DNA from: Pogostemon cablin
Taxonomy: Eukaryota > Streptophyta > Magnoliopsida > Lamiales > Lamiaceae
Reading direction: 5' to 3'
DNA: 64,000 nt
NCBI GenBank assembly: GCA_023678885.1
Contig: CM042994.1
Coordinates: 21,361,073 to 21,425,072 of the forward strand
This document shows, piece by piece, positions 45,182 through 55,482 of this stretch. Numbering within the stretch: position 1 is the first letter of the stretch; the number at the start of each line of letters is the position of its first letter. Below the pieces are notes generated by a model. The model was not told the origin of the DNA. It worked only from the letters and a program-made list of their open reading frames with translations, and searched no databases. The position numbers and the translations under genes were made by a program.

Positions 45182-46002
45182 TAATATTTAATAATAAAAA
45201 TATTACCACAATAGCCTACCCCAACCCACCTACCCCACCCCACCCCCCACCCTTTCCCAAAATTTTTTTATAAAAATTTATATTTAAATTAATATTAAAA
45301 AATTTTTTGGGGGTGGGCGGGGGAGGGTGAGTTGGTGGGGGGTAGGAGTAGGATGTGTGATAATATTTTTATTATCTTAATATTAATTAAAATCTAAATT
45401 TTTATAAATTTTTTTTTGGGATGGAGTGGGGGTGGTGGGCCGGGGTTGGTGGGGGTAGGGGTAGGATAAGTGATAATATTTTTATTATTTTAATATTAAA
45501 ATCTAAATTTTTATAAAAAAAAATTTGTGGGGTGGGCGGGGTTGAGGGTGGGTGGCGGTAGGGGTAGGATGGGTGATAATATTTTTATTATTTTAATATT
45601 AAAATCTGAATTTTAATAAAAAAATTTTGGGGGGTGGGCGGGGGTAGGGGTAGGATGAGTGATAATATTTTTATTATTTTAATAGTATTAAAATCTAAAT
45701 TTTTTATAAAAAAAATTTTTTGGGGTTGGGTTGGGGTTTGGTGGGCGGTGGGTGGGAATAGGAATGAGTAGTAAATTATTGGGTTGGGGCGGGTTAACCC
45801 ACTGTGACCCACTGTGTAGAAGACTTAAATATGGTGGGTTGCTTTTGGGGTGAGTCATTTTGGGTTGGGTCATTTTTGGGGCAGGATACTGACGAGTTTT
45901 TATGGATTGGAGCGGGTTGGCCTATTGGGTTCAACCCAAATTGTGGTAGGATAAGAGTTGTGTGTCATTTATTTATACTAATAAATAATAGATTTCTCAC
46001 AT

Positions 46003-46585
46003 TTTTCTAAATCATCATCCAACGGTTGAGATTTAAAGATGATATTATACTATCAATGGTTGTGATTTAAAGAGCATGGATTGTGCTTCTTTTTTCTTTA
46101 CACTTTCATCCAACAGTTGAGATTTAAAGATGATATATTTTATCAATGGTTGAGATTTTAAGTACATGAATTGTACTTCTTTTCTCTCTGCACTTTCATC
46201 CAACGGTTGATCTTTACTCTCTGCACTTTCATCCAACGGTTGAGATTTAAAGATGATATATTTTATCAATGGTTGAGATTTTAATTACGTGGATTGTGAT
46301 GCTTTTCTTTCTGCACTTTCATCTAATGGTTGAGATTTAAAGGTGATATTTTTTTTATTAATGGTTGAGATTTTAAGTACATGGATTGTGCTTCTTTTCT
46401 CTGTACACTTTCATCTAATGGTTGAGATTTAAAGGTGATATTTTTTTTTATCAATGGTTGAGATTTTAAGTACATGGATTGTGCTAATTTTCTTTCTTCA
46501 CTTTCCAAGATCATCATCCAACGGTTGAGATTTAAAGATTATATTTTTATCAATAGTTGAGATTTTAAGTACAGAAATTGTGCGC
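46003..46585. repeat. Minisatellite of about 90 bp, six copies
   Basis: Units contain TCATCCAACGGTTGAGATTTAAAG, split here as CATCCAACGG plus TTGAGATTTAAAG, then TATCAATGGTTGAGATTTTA. CCAACGGTTG-like words start near 46018, 46109, 46199, 46231, 46321, 46415 and 46517, mostly 90-102 bp apart. Parts are open on the minus strand (46045-46269, 46323-46517), giving a KSQPL-rich repeat peptide, but no start context or homology supports a gene. Confidence 0.85.
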
Positions 46586-46799
46586 AATTTTGCTAATTAA
46601 TTTTTTATTATAAAAAATTTAATCAGGCTAACCGGGCCAGTTCTATTAACCTACGGGCTAGCCCTATAGGGCCGCGGGCTAATCGGTCCGGTCTAAAAAG
46701 GACCTGATTTAAACAGACCACTACTTATACAAACCTAAACCTATATTTTTTCGGGTTAAACGGGCCGGACCTAAGGTCCCGGACCGTATTAACATCTCT
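46585..46799. mobile_element. End of a hAT-like element, inverted relative to 32211-32400
   Basis: The reverse complement begins AGAGATGTTAATACGGTCCG and follows 32211-32400 block by block (AATATAGGTTTAGGTTTGTA, AAATCAGGTCCTTTTT, CCGGACCGATTAGCCCG). The opposite terminus is missing; the minisatellite abuts it. Confidence 0.8.
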
Positions 46800-46804
46800 A
46801 CCAA

Positions 46805-47382
46805 TGACTTTGCAAGACTACTCTACATAGGGAAGCAGCGTGGATTTCTAGGTATGTTAGAAAGTTTGGATTGTATGCACTGAAAGTAGAAAAATTATCC
46901 AACGGCTTGAGGGTGACAATATTTTGGTCGTAGTGCATCTCAAACAATTATACTTGAAGCTGTAACTGACTATAATTTATGGATATGACATGCATATTTT
47001 GTGATGCCGGGTTCCAATAATGATATTAATGTGTTAGAGACCTCTCATCTTTTCTCTAACCTCACTAGAGGCATTGCTCCTCCAGCACATTATATCATTC
47101 AAGGAAAATAATTTAATATGGGGTATTATTGGACGATGGGATATACCCCAAATGGGCAACAATTGTTCAAACCATCCATGAGCCCATTGGGCAAAAAAAA
47201 TATTTTGCAACAAAATAAGAAGCTTGTAGAAAAGACGTAAAACGTGTATTTGGAGTTCTACAAAGTCGATTTTCAATTGTTGCAAACCCAACACATTTTT
47301 GGAATAAAGCGAATTTGAAAATAATTATGCGTGCGTGCATAATAATGCATAACATGATAATTAAAGATGAACGAGTGATGAG
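46805..47382 (+). pseudogene. PIF/Harbinger DDE transposase, decayed
   Basis: Plus-strand reading, pieced across stops, matches the catalytic half of plant Harbinger transposases: MLESLDCMH (first catalytic Asp region; the next Trp codon is TGA), ILEAVTDYNLWI, then a TGA for Trp, HAYFVMPGSNNDINVLETSH (second Asp region), LTRGIAPPAHYIIQGK, YYWTMGYTPNG and frame-shifted pieces matching RVFGVLQSRFSIVANP (Glu region) and IIMHNMIIKDE. It would cut and join element ends in the nucleus. Multiple stops and shifts exclude function. The ORF1 remnant at 43131-44127 is divergent and separated by later insertions. Confidence 0.85.
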
Positions 47383-47478
47383 AGTGTAAATTTACGTCTT
47401 TTTGATCTTATAATACCTTGTTTTTATTAGAATAAGACTATACATTCATGTCAGATTGCGTAGTTTATGTATTTTACA

Positions 47479-49125
47479 TGATTATGGTGCTACTAATGAG
47501 TTTTATTGAGTTTTGAAGGTTAAAACAGGGTAGAAATGAAGCAGGAATGAAAATGAACAAGAAACGAGGCTGAAAAGACCTAACTCGAGTTGTAACATGC
47601 AACTCGAGTTGCAACACGACTTGCAACACAAGTCGAGTTAAGGTCCAAAACGTGTCCAGAATCGTCCAGAGAGCTTACTCGAGTTGCAAGGTCCAACTCG
47701 ACTTGCAACTCGAGTCGAGTATGGGACAGAGTAGCGTCCGAAAATTATCCATAGTGCTTACTCAAGTTGCAAGGCCTTACTCGACTTGCAACTCGAGTCG
47801 AGTTGGGTCCCGAAGGCAGTCCAGTTTCAGAGCATTGCAACATGACTTGACAGGCGAGTGCACGACTTAGCAACACGACTCGTGTAGGGTGACTCGAGTT
47901 GCATTTCAACGCAACACTGGTAGTGTTGCCAACTCGAGTTGGGTTATTTTGGGCCAAATTTGGGATTTTTGATCCCCTGTGCATGACAACTTGTAAAAAC
48001 AGCCCAGTAAAGTCAGTTTCGTTGCCCATGGTATAAATAGGGATCAGAATACTTGGAGAAAGGAGGACTGATCATTCACCACTGAAACACACCGTGAATT
48101 CAATTCACGCTCCATCCATTCATCATCCCACTCACATCAAACCATTCATCCATCCATCCCATCGGTCCAGAGGAAGATTCAAGTTGATTTGAGAGCCAAT
48201 CCAATCAGAGAGATGGGGGAAGAACGTGAACCACTTGATACTAGGGTTTCGTATTTTTCTCTATCCTTTTCAATTGTTTATTTTGTTATGAAATCGATAG
48301 CCATGAGGGTTGTTTGTGACCTCATGGGTTAAGTACTTTTACAATTCTAAGGATTGAGGGATTAATGTAGTTGATTTGGGAACCTAGATTAACTTTGTGA
48401 ATTCATACTATTTATAATCCTTATTTATTTGATTTAACCAAACTTTGTTATACATTTGTAACATTTTCATAGCATATTATTGATGTTGCCTGTGATGTTT
48501 GATATGTTGTGTTAGCTTGTGTACATACGTATTTAATATTGTTTGTTTGCTAGGGATTATAGTAGTTTGTCCGTGAACACGATAATCTTAAAGGCTGGTA
48601 AACAAGGTACTTGAGTGTCTTAGTGGAACAATGCAATTAAGAATTCAAGTAGGAAGTGAATAGGTTTGAGTAGTACTTTCAGAGAATATATGTTAGTGGA
48701 ATTGGTCATCCGGAGGTTTATGAAATTCGCCTTATTAGTATCTAGGAAGGAGGTTCAAAACTATTAACGCATTATCTCATAATGTATTTTCATTAAAACA
48801 GTATGAATGAACAATAGGACGTCTTGGAGACCAAAGCAACTGCATTACACCTGATACCTTAGAGCTGTTACTTCTCTCTTAAGTCGATATTGAATATTCC
48901 TTATTTTTACTTAATTTGTTATTTATTATTTCAGCACTTTAGATATTAATTAAATTCAAACACTTAGGAATTGATCACTTTAATTCTAGTTGAATAGTGA
49001 TATAAAATAAATAAATAGTTAGTTGTCTCAGTGGGAACGATATTATTTTAACTGGGGTACTTGTATCTACAATTGATATCCCTACACTTGGGGATTTAAT
49101 TGGAGTGCGCAATAAAAGCCTAACA
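47479..49125 (+). mobile_element. Athila-like 5' LTR (plus)
   Basis: Starts near TGATTATGGTGC (47479) and ends ...GCCTAACA (49125), immediately before a primer-binding-like sequence. A palindrome cluster of CAACTCGAGTTG words lies at 47580-47945, a TATA box (GGTATAAATAGGG) near 48030, and the U5 signature TTGATATCCCTACACTTGGG near 49070. About 1.65 kb. The start is estimated. Confidence 0.75.
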
Positions 49126-49270
49126 AGTTTATGGCGCCATGCTGCCAGGGACAGTAAATTATTTATTTGCTTTTGTTACTTATTTAATTAGAATATTCTT
49201 GTTGAGATTTTATTATCTTTTTCTTTGATTTTTCTTGAAGTTGTATTCACACCAGGTCAAAGAAGGGAAC
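49126..49270 (+). mobile_element. Athila-like primer-binding site, leader and first gag codons
   Basis: TATGGCGCCATGCTGCCAGG (about 49130-49149) is a diverged primer-binding sequence. After about 100 bases of leader, a CCAGGTCAAAGAAGGGAAC segment matches the RSKKG start of the gag at 764. The element stops there; everything downstream is missing. Confidence 0.65.
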
Positions 49271-49855
49271 ATAAATTATAATTAATGAGAATGAATGTAT
49301 ATTAATGAGAATGAATGTATATTAATTCTAATTGTTTATAGTTGTTTGATCTAATGAGAATCAAAATTTCTCAATCATTCTCATTGATTCAATAATTATT
49401 TCTCACTTTTAATCACTTTCAATTCTATTTTGATTGATCTTATTAATGATATCCATTACCATTCCAATGGAAGAATTCGAACCAAACGACCCCTAAAAAT
49501 AATCAAATGCTATTACTACGCTATCAATCAATTCTTCATTACAACTCTACATCTCTTTCTTTCTGCTTTTTTCACTTAGGAACCCTAATTTCTACTATAT
49601 CTATCTCTTTAACTTGAATCATCGCACAATTATCTCTCTCATTTGGGTCACTCAAGAAATCTAATTTTTACTCTCCCTCGCACGAACCGATCATACTGAT
49701 ATTCTATCAGTTGCCTCACTCTGTAACTCGCGAACCCTCTCCAGAGTTTATAATTTTCGGTGGATTCTGATTCTTTGTCGAAATTGGAGAATAAGTTATG
49801 GTACGTTAACAGTATGGGGCATTTTGATGGATTGTTGCACGTTTCAAGTGCATGC
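49271..49855. other. Unclassified, with a possible MITE fragment
   Basis: A direct repeat of about 18 bp (TTAATGAGAATGAATGTA) lies at about 49282-49320. The sequence GAATTCGAACCAAACGACCCC near 49474-49493 resembles the inverted end of a common plant MITE type (GGGGTCGTTTGGTT). 49500-49855 looks like a 5' leader (CT-rich, AGGAACCCTAATTTC) but no gene follows. Confidence 0.4.
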
Positions 49856-51074
49856 AATTAAATCCCCAAGTGAAAAGATGTTAATTGCAGCGGTAAGCAA
49901 CTAAATTTATTATAAAACTCTAAGGATGACAACTATTTATTTCCTAAAATAACTTAATTAAATGAGACATGTAACCAAATATCGATTGTTTTGATTATCT
50001 AACAACTAATAGAGACTTAAAAATTAAATAAGGATTAATAAAAGAGAATATGAAGATTCAAGTATGAGAAATAGTAGCTCTATTGGTTCTTGATTAAGCT
50101 AATTAATTTAATACTTTGATGATGGGGTTCAATTCTTATAGATGCTATATATGGAAGAGTCACCAAACTGTATAAATTCACTTAATTGGTCTAAGTAAAT
50201 TTATAATCGATCAGGTTTATCTCCTAAGACTCTAGGTGAATATCACAATCTCCATCTCTAGGTAATTATTGTATTATTTCCCTCCCTCTTCGGGTATTAG
50301 AACTAATACGCATTCCCTTTTTATGTACTATATGTTTATTACCAGGGGCGGATCCAGGAAAATTTTTTTGGGAGTACGACATGTAATTATAAAAATATAG
50401 AATATTATTTAATATTTAAAATTATATAATAAATAAAATAAAATACAAGAATTATGATTATTATTATTAAGATATTATTAATACGAATTTATAGCATGTG
50501 TTAAATAATATAAATATAAAGAAGAAAAGAAAAAAAATTATAGGATGTATTAAAAAATAAGTGTAAATATAAAGAAAAAAACAAAAGGTGTAGTATTGGT
50601 TTGAACCCATAACCACTAAGCTACTGATGCATTCAGCTAAAAAGTACTATATCTATAGGTATTATACTTTGATTTGGGGTACAGCTGTACCCCCATGTAC
50701 CTATACTACATCCTCCCCTGTTTATTACCTAATTTCCTGAATTATATCAATATAACAATTCATCAATATCAATGCAACCTATCACAATTTCTATGTCTAA
50801 TAAGTCAAAGAATCAGGTCAATTACTTCAACTTATACCAAATAACTAAGCAGTTCAATTGTGCAAACAAGTTAAAATTATTCCAAGTATAGGTCAATAAC
50901 ATGAAACAATCACAAACGTTACACAAATTAAATCAAATTGTCTTCAAGAATTTCATAGAAAAATAAATAAACATTCTACAATTTTGAACCATTCATCAAG
51001 TATCAAATCAAATAAACTTAATCCATCTAGCCTTAGAACTACTCAAAGTGTTTACCCCATGGAGTTACAAGCAA
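49856..51074 (-). mobile_element. Gypsy LTR R/U5 fragment (minus), with hAT insertion
   Basis: Aligns with 23986-24820 throughout, including GGAGTTACAAGCAA at the right end. A 378-bp hAT-like element and its 8-bp duplication (50343-50728) are extra here. It is cut at 51074 by the duplicated segment. Confidence 0.8.
50343..50720. mobile_element. hAT-like nonautonomous element with a paralogous empty site
   Basis: The ends CAGGGGCGGATCC and, inverted, CAGGGGAGGATGT are flanked by the perfect 8-bp duplication TTTATTAC (50335-50342 and 50721-50728). The paralogous LTR fragment has TTTTATTACTTAATTTCCTG uninterrupted near 24460, an empty site. 378 bp, no coding sequence. Confidence 0.92.
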
Positions 51075-51983
51075 CCTCCATCTATCCGAAAGAGGGTCTT
51101 TTACTTTTGTTCATGTTGATTAAGAAGTATTATTATTTAATGTGTAGTGAGTACTTATATTAATAAGAATGTGAGTCTCATGTGTATAAAAAAAGAAATG
51201 ATCATCTTTAAGACAGACTATCAAAATGATAAAAACACTTTCTTTCTAGAGGACGGTGATGGAGTATTGTTTTCTTTTTCCGTGATACAATAGCCGAGGG
51301 ATAGCCGTTAAATGTGATCTTGAAATTGGGGGCCGACCTAGGCAGTTTTTTCTTTGTTCTACAATTGTCCTCCAAATTTTCAACCTATACAATGTCCATG
51401 AAATGAATTCACATTTATGTCAAATATTTGCGTGGGACTTAAATTTTATATAATAAATAACATTTAAAATAGGTTATATGTATAAAGGGTGAGGTACAGT
51501 TTTAAAAATGAACTTTTTTAGTAGTTATTGCATAAAAGATACTCCATTCTTGTCCGTGAAAGGCGAATTGCTTTTCACATATAGAGTAAGGATTATTATA
51601 TAGTATTATTTTATGTTTAATAGGTAGTCGAATTAGTAGTGAATAAGAGTCCTATGTTTTATAATAAATGGGGAAATGAAGACCATTAAATGAGACATTT
51701 AATATTGTAAAATAAAATCTTTCGATAAGATGGAGGACTGTTTCAATGTTTACGTTTGCTTTTTGCACGTTGATTTAAAAGTATTATATTTTAATAGATA
51801 AGGGGTGGAAAAATATAATATTTGATGTGAAGTAGATAGGTGTATCAGTGTTGGATGATATATTAATTTTTTTAGGTTGGTCTCATATTCTTAATAAGAA
51901 AAACGTAAGCATTGAAATAAAACGGGTAAAACAGAAACGTAAACATTGAAATGAGACGGAGGGAGTATTATTTTTTTAAATTT
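51075..51983. repeat. Copy of segment 39196-40523, with internal deletion
   Basis: Begins three bases inside a Stowaway-like MITE (CCTCCATCTATCC) and ends within TATTATTTTTTTAAATT, carrying the compound MITE at 51542-51965. It lacks the 416 bp corresponding to 39565-39980. Immediately after it, 51983-52011 repeats a piece already present at about 51354-51382 (TTGTTCTACAATTGTCCTCC), showing further rearrangement. Confidence 0.9.
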
Positions 51984-52414
51984 GTTCTACAATTGTCCTC
52001 CAAATTTTCAATCTTTGCTCCCACGATCCACATTTTATGAGATCTTCATTGGAATGACTTCAATGCAAATTCGAAACTTCACAATCTGTATTAAAACAAT
52101 TATATATATGCGAGTAATATGAGAAAAGGAGAAAATACTCAAAGGTAAATGTGAGAGTGAAATTAAAAAAAATTGTAATAAATATTTATTGTGATGTGTG
52201 AGCGAGATTAAATAAAATATGATTAGATGAGAGGAACCAAGAAAATTTTTAATAGCATAATAATGTTTGAACCATTTAAATTATATGAACATATATAAAG
52301 TACTAAAAATGTACATAATACATAAATCCTCATATGACTATATATAGAGAGAGAGGAGAAGAAGAAGAAATAACATATATGTATGAAAAAATACTGAAAT
52401 CAACTTATAACAAT

Positions 52415-52418
<4 letters not shown>
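51984..52418. other. No gene seen
   Basis: AT-rich sequence following the duplicated segment. No recognisable coding region. Confidence 0.5.

Positions 52419-52497
<79 letters not shown>
52419..52497. repeat. (AT)n microsatellite
   Basis: About 39 AT units. The Tyr/Ile repeat ORF across it is an artefact. Confidence 0.97.
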
Positions 52498-52499
<2 letters not shown>

Positions 52500-52632
52500 C
52501 ATCAATATATACAAATTGGAAACATGAAAAACGAAATTAATAAAAACAACACATAAAATAAACAAAAATACTTTGAATGCAATACAAATATTTGTTTGAT
52601 CGTGTGCTTATATAGATACATGACAATAAATA

Positions 52633-52877
52633 CTCCCTCCGTCCCCTTGATACGTATCCATTTTTCTATTTTGGTCCGTCTCATTACAAAATATTCATTT
52701 TCCTTTTTAGTCTGATGTAACCCACAACCATTACACATGACCCCACACTCAACACTAATAAAACTACCCACTACACATTAAAATATTATTTCTCTCACTT
52801 ACCTATACATTAAATTATTATACTCCTTAATTCACGTGCAAAAAATAAACGAATAAATTTCAAGGGGACGGAGGAAG
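52633..52877. mobile_element. Stowaway-like MITE
   Basis: Ends CTCCCTCCGTCCCCTTGA / TTTCAAGGGGACGGAGGAAG with TA flanks. Related at its ends to 35665-35904. Confidence 0.9.
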
Positions 52878-53804
52878 TACTAATTAATTGAGACTATTAA
52901 AGGAGATCATATTTTCCTCAACATTCTATGAAAATTAGCTTAATTATTGATTAGTATTTAGATTCAATAATGAATAATTAAAAAAAATAAGGAAAGTTTA
53001 ATTATACAAAGTTGGAAGAAAAAAAAAAACAGAAGTATAAGCATAAATAACAGAAGGAAGAGAGGAAATCAAATCGCAAAAACTTATGAAATAGGAACGT
53101 TACAAAAATACTTTTAATACAGAAAAGAAGGAAATAAAAAATAAGTATTATAGAAAGTACTCCAAGCATTCTCCTCTTGCAACGTTACCAAGAAGAATGG
53201 AGAGCTACTCCATGTCAGCAAATAGAAACGGCTGTATAGATGTTTTTAGATTATTTTAAAATGGAATATTAAATTTATGGGTGTTAATGTCATTTCCTTT
53301 TTTCTTTATTTAAAAAAATATTTTTATCAATTTTCAAATAAAAAATAAGTCAAATGGTGTAATTGATATTTTTTAAACTATTTGTAGTTTAGACAAACTC
53401 AAAAGAGGGTTTTGATAATTTACCCTAAATTTTATAATTTAAAAAAAATATATCATAGATTTTAAGGAAAAAGTTCAGATTTTCGTCACACTACATGTCA
53501 TACAAATAAATTATCATCATGTAATAGAAAATGTAATACATGAAAAATGTAATAGGAGTGTCGTGTTTCACCATGGGACTATCTTTTCTCTTATGAGAAT
53601 GACCCCAGACTAGTTAGGTGACCCCTCTATGTTTCTAGCTAGGTGACCCCTCGTGAACAAGGCACTAATCCTGTGTTACATTTCATTTCCTATTTCTGAT
53701 TTCATTTTTGTTTTCCTATTAAAGAGAGATTATATATATTTAGAAGAAAGTTTATTTAAATTGAAATTCATACAACATTAAGGAAATAGTACAAAATTAA
53801 ACAT
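52878..53804. other. AT-rich 3' flank of P450-2
   Basis: No gene. A short direct repeat TAGGTGACCCCTC occurs twice (near 53617 and 53640). The last roughly 100-200 bases should be the P450-2 3' UTR. Confidence 0.5.
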
Positions 53805-55395
53805 CTATATTTTCAATCGATAAACTGGTATGGCCATGAGATGCTTAGCTCTGGCAGTAACCAAACCAAAGTTTTCAGACATGTCCAAGTTGGCTGGCAA
53901 CATCCCATCTGGAAGCTCCCAATCAAAGCAATGAACCAACTGTGCCACAATTAGCTGAACCATGGTTAGCCCTAATTGCATTCCAGGGCACCCCCTTCGG
54001 CCAGAGCTGAATGGGATGAGCTGGAAATGCTGCCCCCGAAGGTCGACGTTGCTTCCAACGAACCTTTCGGGGTCAAACTTCTCAGGGTCCGTCCAGGCAT
54101 CGGGATCCTTCCCGATGGCTGAGACGTTCACCAGAACTCGTGATTTGTTAGGGATGCGTAAGCCGTTGACTTCGCACTCTTCCCTCGACTCGTGGATCAG
54201 CAGGGGAGCAATGGGGTGCAGCCTCATTGATTCCTTGATCACACAATCCAAGTAGCTAAGGCTGGAGAGATGGGACTCCTCAACCAATAGGTTTAATCCC
54301 ACCACTTGTTCTAATTCTTGTTGGAGCTTCTTCTTCACTTCTGGATGTCTGATTACTTCTGAGAGTATCCATTCAATTGATGCTGCTGAAGTGTCCATTC
54401 CACCAAATAACATGTCCTGTTTTTCCAAGTTAAATAAATCAATATCATCTCGTCTAAAAGCTTAAGCTGGTAAGGAGATGAATCATTTAATACTTAATCA
54501 GTTCAGATGAGATTATTACCAGGAGCACAGCCTTGACATGGCTACGATCAAATTCGAATCCAGCTTCACCAGACAGGAGAATGCCCATGATGGTGTCGAC
54601 GAAATCAGGGGCTACCTTGTCGTCTTTCTTGTTGTGAAGATGATCATCGATGATTCTCTCCAGGAATCCATCAATGATCTTGCTTAGCTTCTTTAGCCTC
54701 CTTCTAGTGCCCTGGAGATCGAATCTCCGAAGATACGGAAAGTAATCTCCAACGTTGAAAGCTGCAGACTCCTCCACCAGCTCCTTCATCACATCCTTAA
54801 ACCCTTTCGTCTCATCCAAATCCCTGTCCGCGAACTTCCTTCCGAACACCATCAAGCAAGTTATGTCCGCGCTGAGCATCCCGATCTTCACACTCATGTC
54901 CACATTATCACGCGCCTCCGCCTCCCGCTTGAGAGAGCTCACGAACAGGCCGACCTCTGCCCTCCTCATCGGCTGAAACTGGCTGATCTTGTGGTGGCTG
55001 AGGAGCTCTAACGTACAGAGTTTACGCATGTTTCGCCAGTACGGACCGTACTGGCCGAAACCAATGTTCTTCTGCTCGTAGCTCAGGTAATACGAGGCCT
55101 CGTGGTGAGGCTTGTTGGCGAAGGCGAGGTCGTGTGTCCGGAGGAAGAGCTCGGCCGCGGTGGGAGACGAGACGATGACCGTGCCGACTGAGCCGAACCG
55201 CATGTACATGATGGGGCCATGTTCTTTAGCTAGGAGACGTAAATCTTGGTGTGGATTTTTGCCTAGAAGGTGGAAATGGCCTATAATTGGGAGCCCTTTT
55301 GGCCCTGGAGGAAGTTTTTTCTTGTTTTTATGTCTTAGAAATATGTTGAGGAGATAAATGAGGACTATAGTGAGTGATATCCATATTAAAGCCAT
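53805..55395 (-). CDS. Cytochrome P450 (CYP71 clan, CYP736A/CYP71AU-like), copy 2
   Basis: Exons 55395-54520 and 54416-53805, with a 103-bp GT-AG intron (CTG|GTAATA, AAACAG|GAC), give 495 residues. Features in order: N-terminal anchor (MALIWISLTIVLIYLLN), hinge LPPGPKGLPIIG, C-helix GQYGPYWRNMRK, I-helix LFGGMDTSAASIEW, K-helix VIKESMRLHP, DPERFVGSNVDLRG, haem loop FSSGRRGCPGMQLG and the end AKHLMAIPVYRL. All key residues are present and there are no stops. Proteins 1 and 2 are highly similar over their whole lengths, most strongly in exon 2, so they are recent paralogues. Differences lie around the B-C region and residues 150-280, which include substrate-recognition segments. The haem and redox parts are conserved, but the substrate is unknown. 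The intron is largely a dispersed repeat (see findings). Confidence 0.95.
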
Positions 55396-55470
55396 TTCTA
55401 TATATCACTAGTTGAGTGTAATTTGATTTTTTTTAAACAACTTATATCTTTATGAAATGCAACTAGGATG

Positions 55471-55482
55471 ATATTTTATAGC
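55471..55482 (-). promoter_or_regulatory. Putative TATA box of P450-2
   Basis: The minus strand reads GCTATAAAATAT, a good plant TATA box, about 80 bases upstream of the ATG at 55395. No comparably strong box precedes P450-1, suggesting different promoters. Confidence 0.55.

Larger units (their letters stand above)
44195..45960. repeat. Large foldback: C-rich left arm, G-rich right arm, with nested MITEs
   Basis: The left side (44365-44680, 45215-45265) has C-rich blocks (CCACCCCACCCCACCCC). The right side (45310-45770) has G-rich blocks (GGGGGTGGGCGGGGG). The blocks alternate with AT-rich TGATAATATTTTTATTATTT units spaced about 87-112 bp on the right. Outer parts carry GGGTTGG/CAACCC words (44215-44310 and 45775-45930). 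The arms are imperfectly complementary, so the whole can fold back. Nested Stowaway-like MITEs interrupt the left arm at 44701-45181. It is probably a nonautonomous DNA transposon; the superfamily is not certain. Confidence 0.8.

Noticed and set aside
45588..45873. Pro-rich minus-strand ORFs
   Set aside because: They come from the G-rich arm of the foldback read in reverse, with no start context or homology.
46003..46585. CRISPR-like array
   Set aside because: Units are contiguous degenerate minisatellite repeats without unique spacers, in a plant nuclear sequence.
47034..47355. Minus-strand ORFs antisense to the Harbinger transposase remnant
   Set aside because: The plus strand carries clear transposase motifs.
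52338..52565. ORF with a long Ile-Tyr repeat
   Set aside because: Produced by the (AT)n microsatellite.
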